Shown: positions 1 to 6,947, counted from the first letter of the stretch. The stretch: DNA of 17,533 bases from Symbiobacteriaceae bacterium (GCA_027356675.1 DAHVXO010000025.1:1-17533), one strand, 5' to 3'. Notes: generated by a model not told the origin, from the letters alone. Program-made: numbers and translations.

Positions 1-147
1 GGCCGGGGCCGGACTACGGCGGAAAAAGGCGCTGGCCTGTTCGACCAAGTACGTATGTACTGGGGCGGGGTACGCACCTTCACAGAACCGCTGGTACTCC
101 TCCAGGATGCTTTCACTCGGTTGTTGGAGACGTTGCGTTTCCGTCAT
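1..147 (-). CDS. Partial hypothetical protein downstream of the recombinase
   Basis: An open frame of 49 codons starts with ATG at 147 on the minus strand and runs off the left edge without a stop. It begins MTETQRLQQPSESILEEYQR and is mostly polar, with a possible helical start. The start lies inside the end of the recombinase gene, overlapping it by 35 bases, with a purine-rich AGGG a few bases upstream, so the two are probably translationally coupled. I do not recognise the family from so short a fragment. Transposons of the Tn554 type and other multi-recombinase cassettes carry a second recombinase in this position, but nothing seen here proves that. The call as a real gene rests on the coupled start and the absence of stops. 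Confidence 0.5.
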   Translation of the reverse strand, partial: MTETQRLQQPSESILEEYQRFCEGAYPAPVHTYLVEQASAFFRRSPAPA

Positions 148-1168
148 GGCCCTCATTCCCTTCGCTAAACATCTGCTGTGATGCTGCCAGGTACTCACGC
201 TGCAGTCGCTTGTTGGACAGATGCACGTATCGTTGCGTGTACTCAATCGAGTTGTGGCCGGCCTGAAGTCTTACCGCCTCAATGGGCATGCCAGCCTCGC
301 AAAGGTTGGAGAAGCAGGTATGCCGGAACAGGTGGCAGCGAACGCGGGGCGTACTGGCCCGCTCACGGTGGTACTCCAGGATCGTGGTTAAGCCATAAGC
401 GCTGAGCGGTTCTCCCCGGTGCTTTCCCTTCAGCACCACGAACACAGCGTCAGCATCGGTATCGGGGCGCTCCAACGCCAGGTACTGCTGCAGGCTCTTG
501 AAGAACAGGTCAGAGGCGTAGGTAACTCGCTCCTTGCCGCCCTTCCCCTTACGGACCATGACCTGCCTCTTGCCCGGGTGAATGTCGGCCAGTTGGAGGT
601 CCGCCACCTCCTGCTTACGGAGGCCAGCCACCAACATCAGGAGGAAGATCGCACGATCCCGATGGGTCTGGAGGGAGGACAGAAAGGCTTCAATCTCTTC
701 GTCACTGAGCACCTGGGGTAGTCGGTTAGGGGACCGCAAGAACGGAATCCGCCGGCGAAGTCGCAGGCCGTCTTTCAAAGGCTGACCCCGTGGAACCGGG
801 TTCTTGGGCACATCACCACGCATCACCAGGAAGTCGAAGAAGCTGGATACAGTGGCCACCCGGCGCCGAATCGTCGCCGCCGACAGTCCCCTGCTCCCGT
901 CAGCAAGCGAGACGACACCTTTGGGTCGGCGTGGGTTCAGGGCGTTCTGCTGGGCTCGAATAAAGGCGAAGATGTCGCTCGGCCGCACCTCGGCCAGCGG
1001 CTTCTGCAGGTCGGCAAGGAAGAACTTCAAGTCATGTGCGTAGTTAATCCACGTGTGCCGACTCATCCCGCCCCGCACCATCTCCAGGTAGTCGTCCGCT
1101 TCCGGCACACCCACCGACAGATGCTGGATGCCTCCTGAGTCCGTCCATTTCCGCATCTTGATTTCCAT
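113..1168 (-). CDS. Tyrosine recombinase/integrase (XerC/D-like)
   Basis: A site-specific recombinase that cuts and rejoins DNA through a covalent phosphotyrosine. About 351 residues. An N-terminal SAM-like core-binding domain (residues about 25-120, including SRHTWINYAHDLKFFL) precedes the catalytic domain. The catalytic set is visible: Arg in AGLRKQEV, the H-x-x-R-H box in HLFRHTCFS, the GH of LQAGHNS and the nucleophile Tyr in TQRYVHLS. Length is normal for the family. I chose ATG 1168 because GAGGGGG lies six bases upstream; an in-frame TTG at 1174 is the alternative. The gene reads leftwards and overlaps another ORF at its 3' end. It has no tRNA or obvious attachment site beside it and is probably from a mobile element rather than being the housekeeping XerC/D. 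Its ribosome binding site lies in a hairpin (1175-1209). Confidence 0.9.
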   Translation of the reverse strand: MEIKMRKWTDSGGIQHLSVGVPEADDYLEMVRGGMSRHTWINYAHDLKFFLADLQKPLAEVRPSDIFAFIRAQQNALNPRRPKGVVSLADGSRGLSAATIRRRVATVSSFFDFLVMRGDVPKNPVPRGQPLKDGLRLRRRIPFLRSPNRLPQVLSDEEIEAFLSSLQTHRDRAIFLLMLVAGLRKQEVADLQLADIHPGKRQVMVRKGKGGKERVTYASDLFFKSLQQYLALERPDTDADAVFVVLKGKHRGEPLSAYGLTTILEYHRERASTPRVRCHLFRHTCFSNLCEAGMPIEAVRLQAGHNSIEYTQRYVHLSNKRLQREYLAASQQMFSEGNEGHDGNATSPTTE

Positions 1169-1174
1169 TGGCAA

Positions 1175-1209
1175 CCCCCTCGCAAGGCGTCAAAAGACCT
1201 TCGAGGGGG
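1175..1209 (-). promoter_or_regulatory. Leader hairpin that sequesters the recombinase ribosome binding site
   Basis: CCCCCTCGCAAGG (1175-1187) and CCTTCGAGGGGG (1198-1209) pair over 12 bp with one bulged base around a 10-base loop. Read in the direction of the recombinase, the 3' arm ends in GAGGGGG, the Shine-Dalgarno sequence for ATG 1168. Folded RNA would hide the ribosome binding site. Regulation by this fold is inferred; the pairing is seen. Confidence 0.55.
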
Positions 1210-1245
1210 CCTGATGGATTACCTATATATCTAACAAACAGATGA

Positions 1246-1284
1246 TACGGCCCGGAGCGGGAGGTACTCGCACCGATCCCTCTC
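1246..1284 (+). repeat. 39-bp dispersed repeat, copy 1
   Basis: Matches the reverse complement of 17457-17495 at 37 of 39 positions. Homology stops sharply on both sides. It lies upstream of the recombinase and contains GGAGCGGGAGGTACTCGCAC. Its nature is unknown: it may be a fragment of a repeated gene or the end of a mobile element. Confidence 0.6.
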
Positions 1285-1498
1285 CCCTAGCAAACATGAA
1301 CTGTCACCTGCCAACGGCGGATGACGGCGAGCGCAACCGCCTTGCCCCCTCCTCATCCTTCCAAGTAGGCTCTCCGTATCACTAAGCCTTGATGCACCAG
1401 GGTTTGGGTATCATCGGGCGATTTGTTGTAGGAAGCATTCACACCAGTGGAGGCAGTACGGCGGGTAGAGCAGATTCATCCATTTCTTCATCAACCAC
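1285..1498. other. Non-coding stretch with nothing recognised
   Basis: Between the repeat and the promoter at 1499 I see no credible gene, RNA or terminator on either strand. An ORF that opens at 1447 runs straight through the riboswitch and is not credible as a whole. Confidence 0.4.
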
Positions 1499-1529
1499 TT
1501 GACTTCCGACCCGAATGTCAGGATATAAT
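1499..1529 (+). promoter_or_regulatory. Probable sigma-A promoter for the riboswitch-terC transcript
   Basis: TTGACT (1499-1504) and a perfect TATAAT (1524-1529) are separated by 19 bases, longer than the ideal 17. Transcription would begin near 1536, some 60 bases before the conserved riboswitch motif. Confidence 0.5.
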
Positions 1530-1574
1530 GAGCGTAATACACGGCCCAACGGTGCTCACACCGGAGCCGGACCG

Positions 1575-1690
1575 ATATTCATATGATCTCCTCAAGGGGA
1601 GTAGCCAGCCTGGGGCGCCCAGGTGGTGCAGTCGTCATTACGGGGAAACCCTGGCTGTACCTGCCACCGAATCACGGGGGCACGGCAAGA
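1575..1690 (+). promoter_or_regulatory. yybP-ykoY (manganese) riboswitch aptamer
   Basis: The hallmark GGGGAGTAGC lies at 1596-1605. AGCCAG (1603-1608) can pair with CTGGCT (1651-1656), enclosing a small CCTGGG/CCCAGG hairpin and a GTCGTCATTACGG segment. The 3' part, GGCAAGACCTT (1684-1694), matches the conserved AGACC segment of this class as I remember it. This class binds Mn2+ and is classically found upstream of terC/alx/ykoY-type genes, and the next large gene here is terC. Exact ends were not determined; a covariance-model search would fix them. Confidence 0.85.
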
Positions 1691-1734
1691 CCTTGGGTCC
1701 GAAAGGACCTGAGGTTTTGCCGTGCCTCTGTTTT
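1681..1734 (+). terminator. Expression-platform hairpin of the riboswitch
   Basis: An uninterrupted 20-bp stem, including four G-T pairs, joins 1681-1700 and 1705-1724 and is closed by a GAAA tetraloop. A short TTTT follows at 1731-1734. The 5' arm includes the AGACC segment that belongs to the aptamer, so the ligand-bound fold and this stem should exclude one another. That is how transcription-terminating versions of this riboswitch work. The weak U-tract makes terminator strength uncertain. Confidence 0.6.
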
Positions 1735-1813
1735 GTATTAGCTGCGGTGGCCTTGCGGGGTTCAGGTCTGTATAGGAGCGCTGTGTCAATCGACTCAAGG
1801 GGAGTGGGCTACG

Positions 1814-1945
1814 ATGCATTTCGGGGTGTGGAGTGCTACTGTGGCGATCAAGAACGACGAAATGTTGACGTGGCATCTGGAGCGGTACACGGGTGTCCCA
1901 GAGCGAGTCCAGTCGGGCGACCGACTTGTTCCGGGACGTGCATAG
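1814..1945 (+). CDS. Putative 43-residue small protein in the terC leader
   Basis: ATG 1814 is preceded by AAGGGGAG with nine bases of spacing, a strong ribosome binding site. The product begins MHFGVWSATVAIKNDEM and ends in VPGRA. It has no membrane segment or motif I recognise. It lies between the riboswitch terminator and terC, on the same expected transcript. The evidence is only the start context, and it could be a chance ORF or a degraded gene. Confidence 0.3.
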   Translation: MHFGVWSATVAIKNDEMLTWHLERYTGVPERVQSGDRLVPGRA

Positions 1946-1980
1946 CGGTAGAATTTCGTACCAAGGAAAGCAGGTGTGGG

Positions 1981-2121
1981 ATGAACCGTCGCAAGCAGAT
2001 TATGAAGCGCCTGGAAGAGATCTTGAGCGAGTGGCTACGGGCAGACCGGCAGGAGCGCGGTCAACTGCTGCTGGAGCGAATCCGGTTGCAGCGCGAACTG
2101 GAAGAACTTCCGCAGGGGTGA
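1981..2121 (+). CDS. Putative 46-residue charged helical protein
   Basis: The frame starts with ATG 1981 behind GCAGGTGTGGG and encodes MNRRKQIMKRLEEILSEWLR and then further Arg/Glu/Leu-rich sequence ending ELEELPQG. The composition suggests one long amphipathic helix or short coiled coil. The frame is open much further upstream, but that part crosses the riboswitch and is unlikely to be translated. It precedes terC by 113 bases and would be co-transcribed with it. No family recognised. The heptad-like pattern, start codon and ribosome binding site make it more credible than the ORF at 1814. Confidence 0.45.
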   Translation: MNRRKQIMKRLEEILSEWLRADRQERGQLLLERIRLQRELEELPQG

Positions 2122-2234
2122 CCGACCGTATGGCCGTTCCAGACACGGTTTCTGGGCAGAATGTGCTGTATACGTCGCCAGTCTAGTGTGGGGTTGCAGG
2201 CCCTTGAAGATAGATAACAGGAGGGGAGCCGGAT

Positions 2235-3176
2235 ATGTTCGGAAATCACGGACTGGAGTTGGCCGCTTTTCTCGCGTTTGTCGCGCTGGCAACCTGGCTC
2301 GACCTCTTCGTGTTGCACCGGGACGATCATGAGATCGGTATGAAGGAAGCGGCGTGGTATTCGGTGGGCTGGGTGGCCATTGCCCTGGCCTTCAGCGGTT
2401 ATGTGTTCTGGCAATACGGCCCTGCCTCGTGGATGGAGTACATTGCTGGCTACACTTTGGAGAAGGCTCTGAGTGTTGACAATATCTTCGTCATCGCAAT
2501 GATCTTCGGCTTCTTCGGGGTCAGGGGCGGGCTGCAGCACAGGGCGCTGGCCTGGGGCATCATCGGCGCCATCATCATGCGGGGCATCCTGATCTTCCTA
2601 GGTGTGGAACTGGTGGAGCGGTTCACGTGGCTGCTGCCGGTATTCGGCCTCTTCCTGCTGGTTACGGCCTACAAGATGCTGAGGGGCGGGGGACACGGGG
2701 AGAGCATGGAGGAGAGCAAGGTCTACAAGTGGACGGCCAAGGTCCTGCCGGTTTACCCCGGCTTCGACGGGAACAAGATTCTTACCCGGCAGACCGGGAA
2801 GAGCATGCTGACGCTCCTGGGTATGTCCATCGTGATGGTGGAGCTAACAGACCTGGTCTTTGCCATCGACTCGATCCCAGCGGTGATGGGCGTCTCGCGC
2901 GACCCGTTCATCATCCTGACGTCCAACGTCTTCGCCATTCTCGGACTGCGGGCGCTCTACTTCCTGCTGGCCGGGATCATCCACCGCTTCCGGTACCTGA
3001 AGGTGGGTCTCTCGGTGGTTCTGGGCTTCATCGGGGCGAAGATGCTGGTCCTTCCGTTCGGGTACCACCTGCCCGTCAGTATTTCGGTCTCCGTCGTTCT
3101 CGGCGTGATCGCCATCTCAGTGGCTGCCTCTCTTCTGACTCCCGAGCAGAAGGGGGGGAGCCATGCCGATGACTGA
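2235..3176 (+). CDS. terC: TerC/Alx family membrane protein (probable Mn2+ exporter)
   Basis: An integral membrane protein of 313 residues with about eight or nine hydrophobic segments, the usual length of the Alx/YkoY branch. Family signatures are EKALSVDNIFVIAMIF (residues about 75-90) and VELTDLVFAIDSIPA (about 200-214). Both carry the acidic residues thought to bind metal inside the membrane. TerC-family proteins of this branch export Mn2+ and in some bacteria help metallate secreted enzymes. The start at ATG 2235 has GGAGGGGAG eight bases upstream. The upstream yybP-ykoY riboswitch agrees with Mn2+-dependent expression. The last 14 bases overlap the next gene, so the two are translated together. 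The gene symbol names the family; orthology to a particular member was not tested. Confidence 0.92.
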   Translation: MFGNHGLELAAFLAFVALATWLDLFVLHRDDHEIGMKEAAWYSVGWVAIALAFSGYVFWQYGPASWMEYIAGYTLEKALSVDNIFVIAMIFGFFGVRGGLQHRALAWGIIGAIIMRGILIFLGVELVERFTWLLPVFGLFLLVTAYKMLRGGGHGESMEESKVYKWTAKVLPVYPGFDGNKILTRQTGKSMLTLLGMSIVMVELTDLVFAIDSIPAVMGVSRDPFIILTSNVFAILGLRALYFLLAGIIHRFRYLKVGLSVVLGFIGAKMLVLPFGYHLPVSISVSVVLGVIAISVAASLLTPEQKGGSHADD

Positions 3177-3639
3177 TCTGCTCGGGAAAGTCTTCCTGAC
3201 CTTCGTCGCTTCCCTGGTTCCGGGTCTGGAACTGCGGGCCGGAATCCCTACCGGGGTGGTGCTCGGTCTTCCTATCCCGGTGGCGGTGGTGGTCTCGGTG
3301 GCCGGGAACATTCTGCAGATCGTAATGGCCCTGTACCTGATTGAATGGGTCTACCGCCACGCCACCCGTTTTCCACGGATTGAGCGATGGCTGAAGCAGA
3401 CGGAAGAGCTGGTTGTTCGGCATCGGTCGCTGATACAGCGCTATGGGTGGATCGGCCTGGCGGCCTTCGTACTCCTGCCGCTGCCGGGAACGGGGGCCTG
3501 GGGCGGTGCGGTGCTGGCACGACTGCTCCAGGTTTCGGTAGCGGGCGTCTGGCTGGGGCTCTCCCTGGGCATCGCGCTCTCGGGCGTGCTGGTGGGAGTC
3601 GCCGTGCATGGTGCACTGACCATGTTTTCCCTGTTCTGA
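3163..3639 (+). CDS. Small multidrug export-like membrane protein (COG2426)
   Basis: A 158-residue hydrophobic protein with about four or five membrane segments, matching the sm_multidrug_ex family (COG2426). Recognisable parts are VPGLELRAGIPTGVVLGLPI near the N-terminus and ALVLLPLPGTGAWGG-like text at about residues 100-115 (FVLLPLPGTGAWGGAVLARL). The Glu-Leu-Arg and Pro-Gly-Thr-Gly motifs are typical. Function is poorly defined despite the family name, and no substrate can be assigned. The start overlaps the end of terC by 14 bases and has GGGGGGGAGCC directly before it, so it belongs to the riboswitch-controlled operon. That position hints at a role in metal or stress-related membrane transport, which is inference. 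Confidence 0.85.
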   Translation: MPMTDLLGKVFLTFVASLVPGLELRAGIPTGVVLGLPIPVAVVVSVAGNILQIVMALYLIEWVYRHATRFPRIERWLKQTEELVVRHRSLIQRYGWIGLAAFVLLPLPGTGAWGGAVLARLLQVSVAGVWLGLSLGIALSGVLVGVAVHGALTMFSLF

Positions 3640-3708
3640 GGAGGTAGGACGACTACAGCGGGTGTATACTGGAAACGAAGGTCCCCCGGTCGCACCACGG
3701 AGAGGGAT

Positions 3709-3834
3709 ATGGTGACGCTGCTGCAAGACATTACGAAGTCACCCACCAAGAAGATCGCCCTGTTCACCTGCATGGACACCCGCGTTGTTGGCTGCGTTCA
3801 AGGGAGGGATTCAGGACGGTCAGATTCCTGCTAA
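3709..3834 (+). pseudogene. Remnant of a beta-carbonic anhydrase
   Basis: A 41-codon frame starts at ATG 3709 with GGAGAGGG correctly placed before it. It encodes MVTLLQDITKSPTKKIALFT followed by CMDTRVV. The segment KKIALFTCMDTR matches the N-terminal zinc site of beta-carbonic anhydrases, where CxDxR supplies the first zinc Cys and the Asp-Arg dyad. Homology ends directly after it. The roughly 150 residues with the remaining zinc ligands (H-x-x-C) are absent, and the piece between LLQDI and TKSP is shorter than in intact enzymes, so two deletions are likely. The product cannot be active. Carbonic anhydrase interconverts CO2 and bicarbonate. A regulator and, 5 kb away, a bicarbonate-transporter operon lie downstream. 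A chance match is unlikely because the motif sits at the right distance from a good start. Confidence 0.65.
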
Positions 3835-3899
3835 CGGAGTAATATTAGTATATCATGTAACTGAAATCTTAATATAAGTGCGTCATGGGGGCAGTCGCT

Positions 3900-4181
3900 A
3901 TGTCAGAGTGGACGTTTCTTACCAATCACGCTCAGGTCCTGCTTTGCATTGCCCATAACGGCCGTTTGACGGCAAGGGAGATTGCTGCGACAGTAGGGAT
4001 CACTGAGCGGGCGGTGCAGCGGATTCTTGACGACCTCGAAGAGGTCGGATACATCAGTCGCTTCCGGGACGGCCGGAAGAACCGTTATGAAATTCACCCG
4101 GAACTGCCCATGCGCCACCCCGCGCAGCGCGGACGCGCCATCAGAGACCTCCTTGAGTTAGTCGCACAGCCCGACTGGTAA
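3900..4181 (+). CDS. Winged helix-turn-helix transcriptional regulator
   Basis: A 93-residue one-domain DNA-binding protein. It starts MSEWTFLTNHAQVLLCIAHN and continues through a classical winged helix-turn-helix: LTAREIAATVGITERAVQRI (recognition helix), DDLEEVGYISR and a basic wing FRDGRKNRYEIHP. It resembles the short MarR/ArsR-like proteins common in Actinobacteria and GC-rich Firmicutes, often with an HP-x-LP-x-RHP element as here. No Cys cluster or ligand domain is visible, so the signal is unknown. ATG 3900 was preferred over ATG 3885 because GGGGG lies at normal spacing upstream. An AT-rich region (3838-3880) probably holds its promoter. It may control the following DUF6671 gene, whose promoter carries a palindrome. 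Confidence 0.85.
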   Translation: MSEWTFLTNHAQVLLCIAHNGRLTAREIAATVGITERAVQRILDDLEEVGYISRFRDGRKNRYEIHPELPMRHPAQRGRAIRDLLELVAQPDW

Positions 4182-4240
4182 ACGACTTCCGTCAATCATT
4201 GCGGTTCCCCTTCCAAAAGAATGGAATGGGTAGACGCGCC

Positions 4241-4269
4241 TTGACATACGACAATAATATCGTGATAAT
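4241..4269 (+). promoter_or_regulatory. Near-consensus promoter of the DUF6671 gene
   Basis: Perfect TTGACA (4241-4246), 17-base spacer and GATAAT (4264-4269). Transcription would start close to 4276, which is also an in-frame GTG codon, so a leaderless message is conceivable. Confidence 0.75.
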
Positions 4270-4277
4270 GTAGTCGT
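4248..4277. promoter_or_regulatory. Candidate operator: imperfect 30-bp palindrome
   Basis: ACGAC (4248-4252) and GTCGT (4273-4277) are arms of a dyad centred between 4262 and 4263. The inner TATC/GATA and further positions also match, giving 11 of 15 symmetric pairs. It covers the spacer, the -10 box and the predicted transcription start, a usual place for a repressor site. The bound protein is unknown; the neighbouring winged-helix regulator is a natural candidate. Confidence 0.45.
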
Positions 4278-4353
4278 GACTCTCGTATCGCGTGAAGAAG
4301 TCGACTCTGGAGACCCATGTGGACGACACGGAAAAGCAGGGGGGCTTGGGGTT

Positions 4354-5226
4354 GTGCGCGGACCAGGGCCGACTACGCATCCCTATCAAGGCCGAAAGGC
4401 CGTTCTGGCCACAAAACACCAGAAGGAGCGGGAGATCAGGCAGCCACTGCGAGATGCCGTTGGCCTCCAGATCTGTGTGCCTCACGACCTGGACACGGAT
4501 CTCCTCGGAACGTTCAGTGGTGAGGTTGAACGCCACGGCTCCCCACGGGAAGTGGCCCTGCGCAAGGCGCGCCTGGGGATGAATGGCAACGGTCTGACCT
4601 TGGGCCTGGCGAGCGAGGGCAGCTTCGGTCCTCACCCTCATTTGCCGTTTATCCCCGTAGATCATGAGCTTCTGGCGTTCGTCGATGACGAGTTAGGCAT
4701 AGAGGTTGTGGAGCAGACTCTTAGCGTCAACACTAACTTTGCTCACGATGCGGCCAGAGCGTTCGAAGACCTGAAGGTTTTCCTCGCGCGGGCGCACTTC
4801 CCCTCGCACGGGTTGATCGTCAGACCGAACTCCGGTCCACAACCGGGACTCTTGTTCAAAGGGATAACCAAGGTTCAAGCGCTAAAGGAGGCCTTGGAGC
4901 GATGTGCCTCCGCCTCGGCTGATGGTCTTGCACATGTGGAGACAGACATGCGCGCGCATATGAACCCGACCCGACGGCAGGTGCTTCGTGAGGTCGCAGT
5001 GCGACTTGGTCGCCGACTTGCATCCCTCTGTCCGGAATGCCGGACGCCGGGATGGGGGGTGGTTGACGTAGTCAGGGGCCTGCCGTGCGAGTGGTGTGGC
5101 CGGGAAACCCAGTTGGTGCGCGCCGAGATTCAGGGCTGTCCGCGCTGCGACCACCGCGAGAGCTGCCCCCGAAGCGACGGCCTGCGTATCGCGTCCCCCG
5201 GAGAGTGTTCCTATTGCAACCCATAG
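4354..5226 (+). CDS. DUF6671 family protein with C-terminal Cys-rich (zinc) tail
   Basis: A conserved protein of unknown function, about 290 residues. The N-terminal two thirds match DUF6671 as I know it: YQGRKAVLATKHQKE, a DTDLLGTFSGEV element, RKARLGM and LGLASEGSFGP, then EVVEQ and NTNFAHD. The C-terminus (from about residue 220) holds paired cysteines: CPEC, CEWC, CPRCDHRESC and CSYC, enough for two zinc-ribbon-like sites. No signal peptide or membrane segment is visible. GTG 4354 was chosen because AGGGGGGC lies eight bases upstream and the family begins here. GTG 4276 would add 26 poorly conserved residues and lies at the predicted transcription start. It is transcribed alone from its own promoter after the winged-helix gene. 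Nothing in the sequence reveals its biochemical role. Confidence 0.8.
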   Translation: MRGPGPTTHPYQGRKAVLATKHQKEREIRQPLRDAVGLQICVPHDLDTDLLGTFSGEVERHGSPREVALRKARLGMNGNGLTLGLASEGSFGPHPHLPFIPVDHELLAFVDDELGIEVVEQTLSVNTNFAHDAARAFEDLKVFLARAHFPSHGLIVRPNSGPQPGLLFKGITKVQALKEALERCASASADGLAHVETDMRAHMNPTRRQVLREVAVRLGRRLASLCPECRTPGWGVVDVVRGLPCEWCGRETQLVRAEIQGCPRCDHRESCPRSDGLRIASPGECSYCNP

Positions 5227-5422
5227 GTCTTCGCATCCAGCGGCAGGCTCCTCGCAGCCTGTGCGGCCAAACCTTCGCTTCGCCTGTAGTCCTCAAGCCT
5301 GTTGCGCCGCCTGGGGAATCCGCACCAGGCTAATTGTCACGTCTTCCATATCACGGGCACCAAGGCGGAGGTTGAAGCGCCTGCCTATGAAGCTTTTCCA
5401 AGGATAGGAGGAGGAATCGGCA

Positions 5423-6889
5423 ATGAGTTCATCGTTTTCCCGCTCAGAAAAGAAGCTTGTCACTGTCATCCCCGGCGATGGAGTGGGACCGGAGTGCGTC
5501 CGGGCCGCTCAGCGCATCGTCGAGGCCGCGGGTGCTTTCATTGAGTGGGAAGAACACCCTGCGGGCGCGAGTGTGTTCCGGCAGGGCATCGCTTCCGGTG
5601 TTCCTCAGGAAACCATCGAGTCGATCCTCAAGACCCGCGTCGTGTTGAAGGGTCCCCTGGAAACGCCGGTAGGCTTCGGGGAGAAGAGCGCCAATGTCAC
5701 GCTCCGCAAGCTGTTTGAGACGTATGGCAACATCCGCCCCGTGCGTGAGTTCCCCGGAGTCCCCACGTCCTACAGCGGCCGGGGAATCGATCTCGTCGTG
5801 GTCCGGGAGAACGTCGAAGATCTGTACGCCGGTATCGAGCATATGCAGACTCCGGGAGTCGCCCAGTGCCTCAAGCTCATCTCGCGCAAGGGCAGCGAGA
5901 AAGTGGTCCGCCTTGCCTTCGAGTTGGCCGTGGCCGAGGGGCGCCGGCGGATTCATTGCGCGACGAAGTCCAATATCATGAAGCTCACCGAGGGGATGCT
6001 GAAGCGGACCTTCGAAGAGGTGAGCAAGGAGTACCCTCAGATCGAGGCGCAGCACATCATTATCGATAACTGCGCTCACCAGTTGGTGAAGAAGCCGGAG
6101 CAGTTCGAGGTCATCGTGACCACGAACATGAATGGAGATATTATCAGCGATCTCACATCCGCCCTCGTCGGCGGTTTGGGATTCGCCCCGTCGGCCAACA
6201 TAGGTAACGAGGTTTCCATCTTCGAGGCCGTCCACGGCTCGGCGCCAAAGTACGCTGACAAGAACGTAATCAACCCGACGGCCGTCATCCTGTCGGCGGT
6301 CATGATGCTCCGCCATCTCGGTGACTTCGAGGCGGCTGCAAAAATTGAGCACGCCGTCCTGGTGACCCTGGAAGACGGCCGGGTGCGCACTGGTGACGTG
6401 GTCGGCTACGACAAGGGGGCGTCGACCACGGCCTTCACGGACGCGGTCATTTCGAACCTGGGACGCACGTCCGAACACTATCAGGTTCGAGCGTACAAGC
6501 CGCTCAGACTGCCGCAGGTGAGCAGTGTGCCGGATCTGGTCAAGCCCCGTGCGAGGCGAGTGGTTGGAGTGGATATCTTCGTCGAGTCGTCGCTCGCACC
6601 CGAGGAGCTGGGCCAAAGCCTTGAGGAAATTGCGGCCGAGTCACTTTTGAAGCTAAAGATGATATCGAATCGCGGCACGATGGTTTACCCGGCCACGGGC
6701 GCCATCACGGACTGCGTGGATCACTGGCGTTGCCGCTTCGTACTCCGTTCCACCGACGGGGACCTCGCGGACTCTGTCTTGTTCGACCTGCTTCAGCGTG
6801 TTGCCGCGCGACACCCCTGGATGCACGTGGAGAAGCTTCACGAGTTCGACGGCGCGCTTGGGTTCACCAGAGCGCAGGGTGAAGACTAG
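5423..6889 (+). CDS. icd: Isocitrate dehydrogenase, Thermus-type, probably NADP-dependent
   Basis: Oxidatively decarboxylates isocitrate to 2-oxoglutarate and CO2 in the TCA cycle. The 488 residues match the long form known from Thermus, with the catalytic domain (about 1-330) followed by a 140-residue C-terminal domain. Substrate-binding residues are seen in SANVTLR (Ser89, Asn91, Arg95), Arg105 in NIRPVRE and Arg128/Tyr135 in [10 protein letters not shown]. The catalytic Lys is in [10 protein letters not shown], and the metal Asp residues are in [12 protein letters not shown]. The nucleotide site [17 protein letters not shown] keeps the Lys-Tyr pair used for NADP. The end, [15 protein letters not shown], closely follows the Thermus protein as I recall it. 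AGGAGGAGGAA precedes ATG 5423. It stands alone, 130 bases before purE. The CO2 it makes is a possible link with the bicarbonate genes downstream, but this is only conjecture. Confidence 0.92.
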   Translation: MSSSFSRSEKKLVTVIPGDGVGPECVRAAQRIVEAAGAFIEWEEHPAGASVFRQGIASGVPQETIESILKTRVVLKGPLETPVGFGEKSANVTLRKLFETYGNIRPVREFPGVPTSYSGRGIDLVVVRENVEDLYAGIEHMQTPGVAQCLKLISRKGSEKVVRLAFELAVAEGRRRIHCATKSNIMKLTEGMLKRTFEEVSKEYPQIEAQHIIIDNCAHQLVKKPEQFEVIVTTNMNGDIISDLTSALVGGLGFAPSANIGNEVSIFEAVHGSAPKYADKNVINPTAVILSAVMMLRHLGDFEAAAKIEHAVLVTLEDGRVRTGDVVGYDKGASTTAFTDAVISNLGRTSEHYQVRAYKPLRLPQVSSVPDLVKPRARRVVGVDIFVESSLAPEELGQSLEEIAAESLLKLKMISNRGTMVYPATGAITDCVDHWRCRFVLRSTDGDLADSVLFDLLQRVAARHPWMHVEKLHEFDGALGFTRAQGED

Positions 6890-6947
6890 CACCATACCAG
6901 CAGTGAACGCCTTGACCATGTACTCGGTGAGCGGAAGCGGCCCTTGT

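Noticed and set aside
1592..1876. A 94-codon minus-strand ORF
   Set aside because: It is antisense to the riboswitch and its terminator and has no recognisable features.
1447..2121. A 224-codon plus-strand ORF
   Set aside because: It reads through the riboswitch and its 20-bp stem, and only its last 46 codons look protein-like; these are kept as a separate small ORF.
3076..3726. A 216-codon minus-strand ORF
   Set aside because: It is the shadow of terC and the COG2426 gene; the composition is polar and repetitive with no motif.
4192..4665. A 157-codon minus-strand ORF
   Set aside because: It covers the DUF6671 promoter and coding region in antisense; the plus-strand reading has clear family motifs.
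5444..6616. A 390-codon minus-strand ORF
   Set aside because: It is antisense to isocitrate dehydrogenase, whose motifs cover the whole region.
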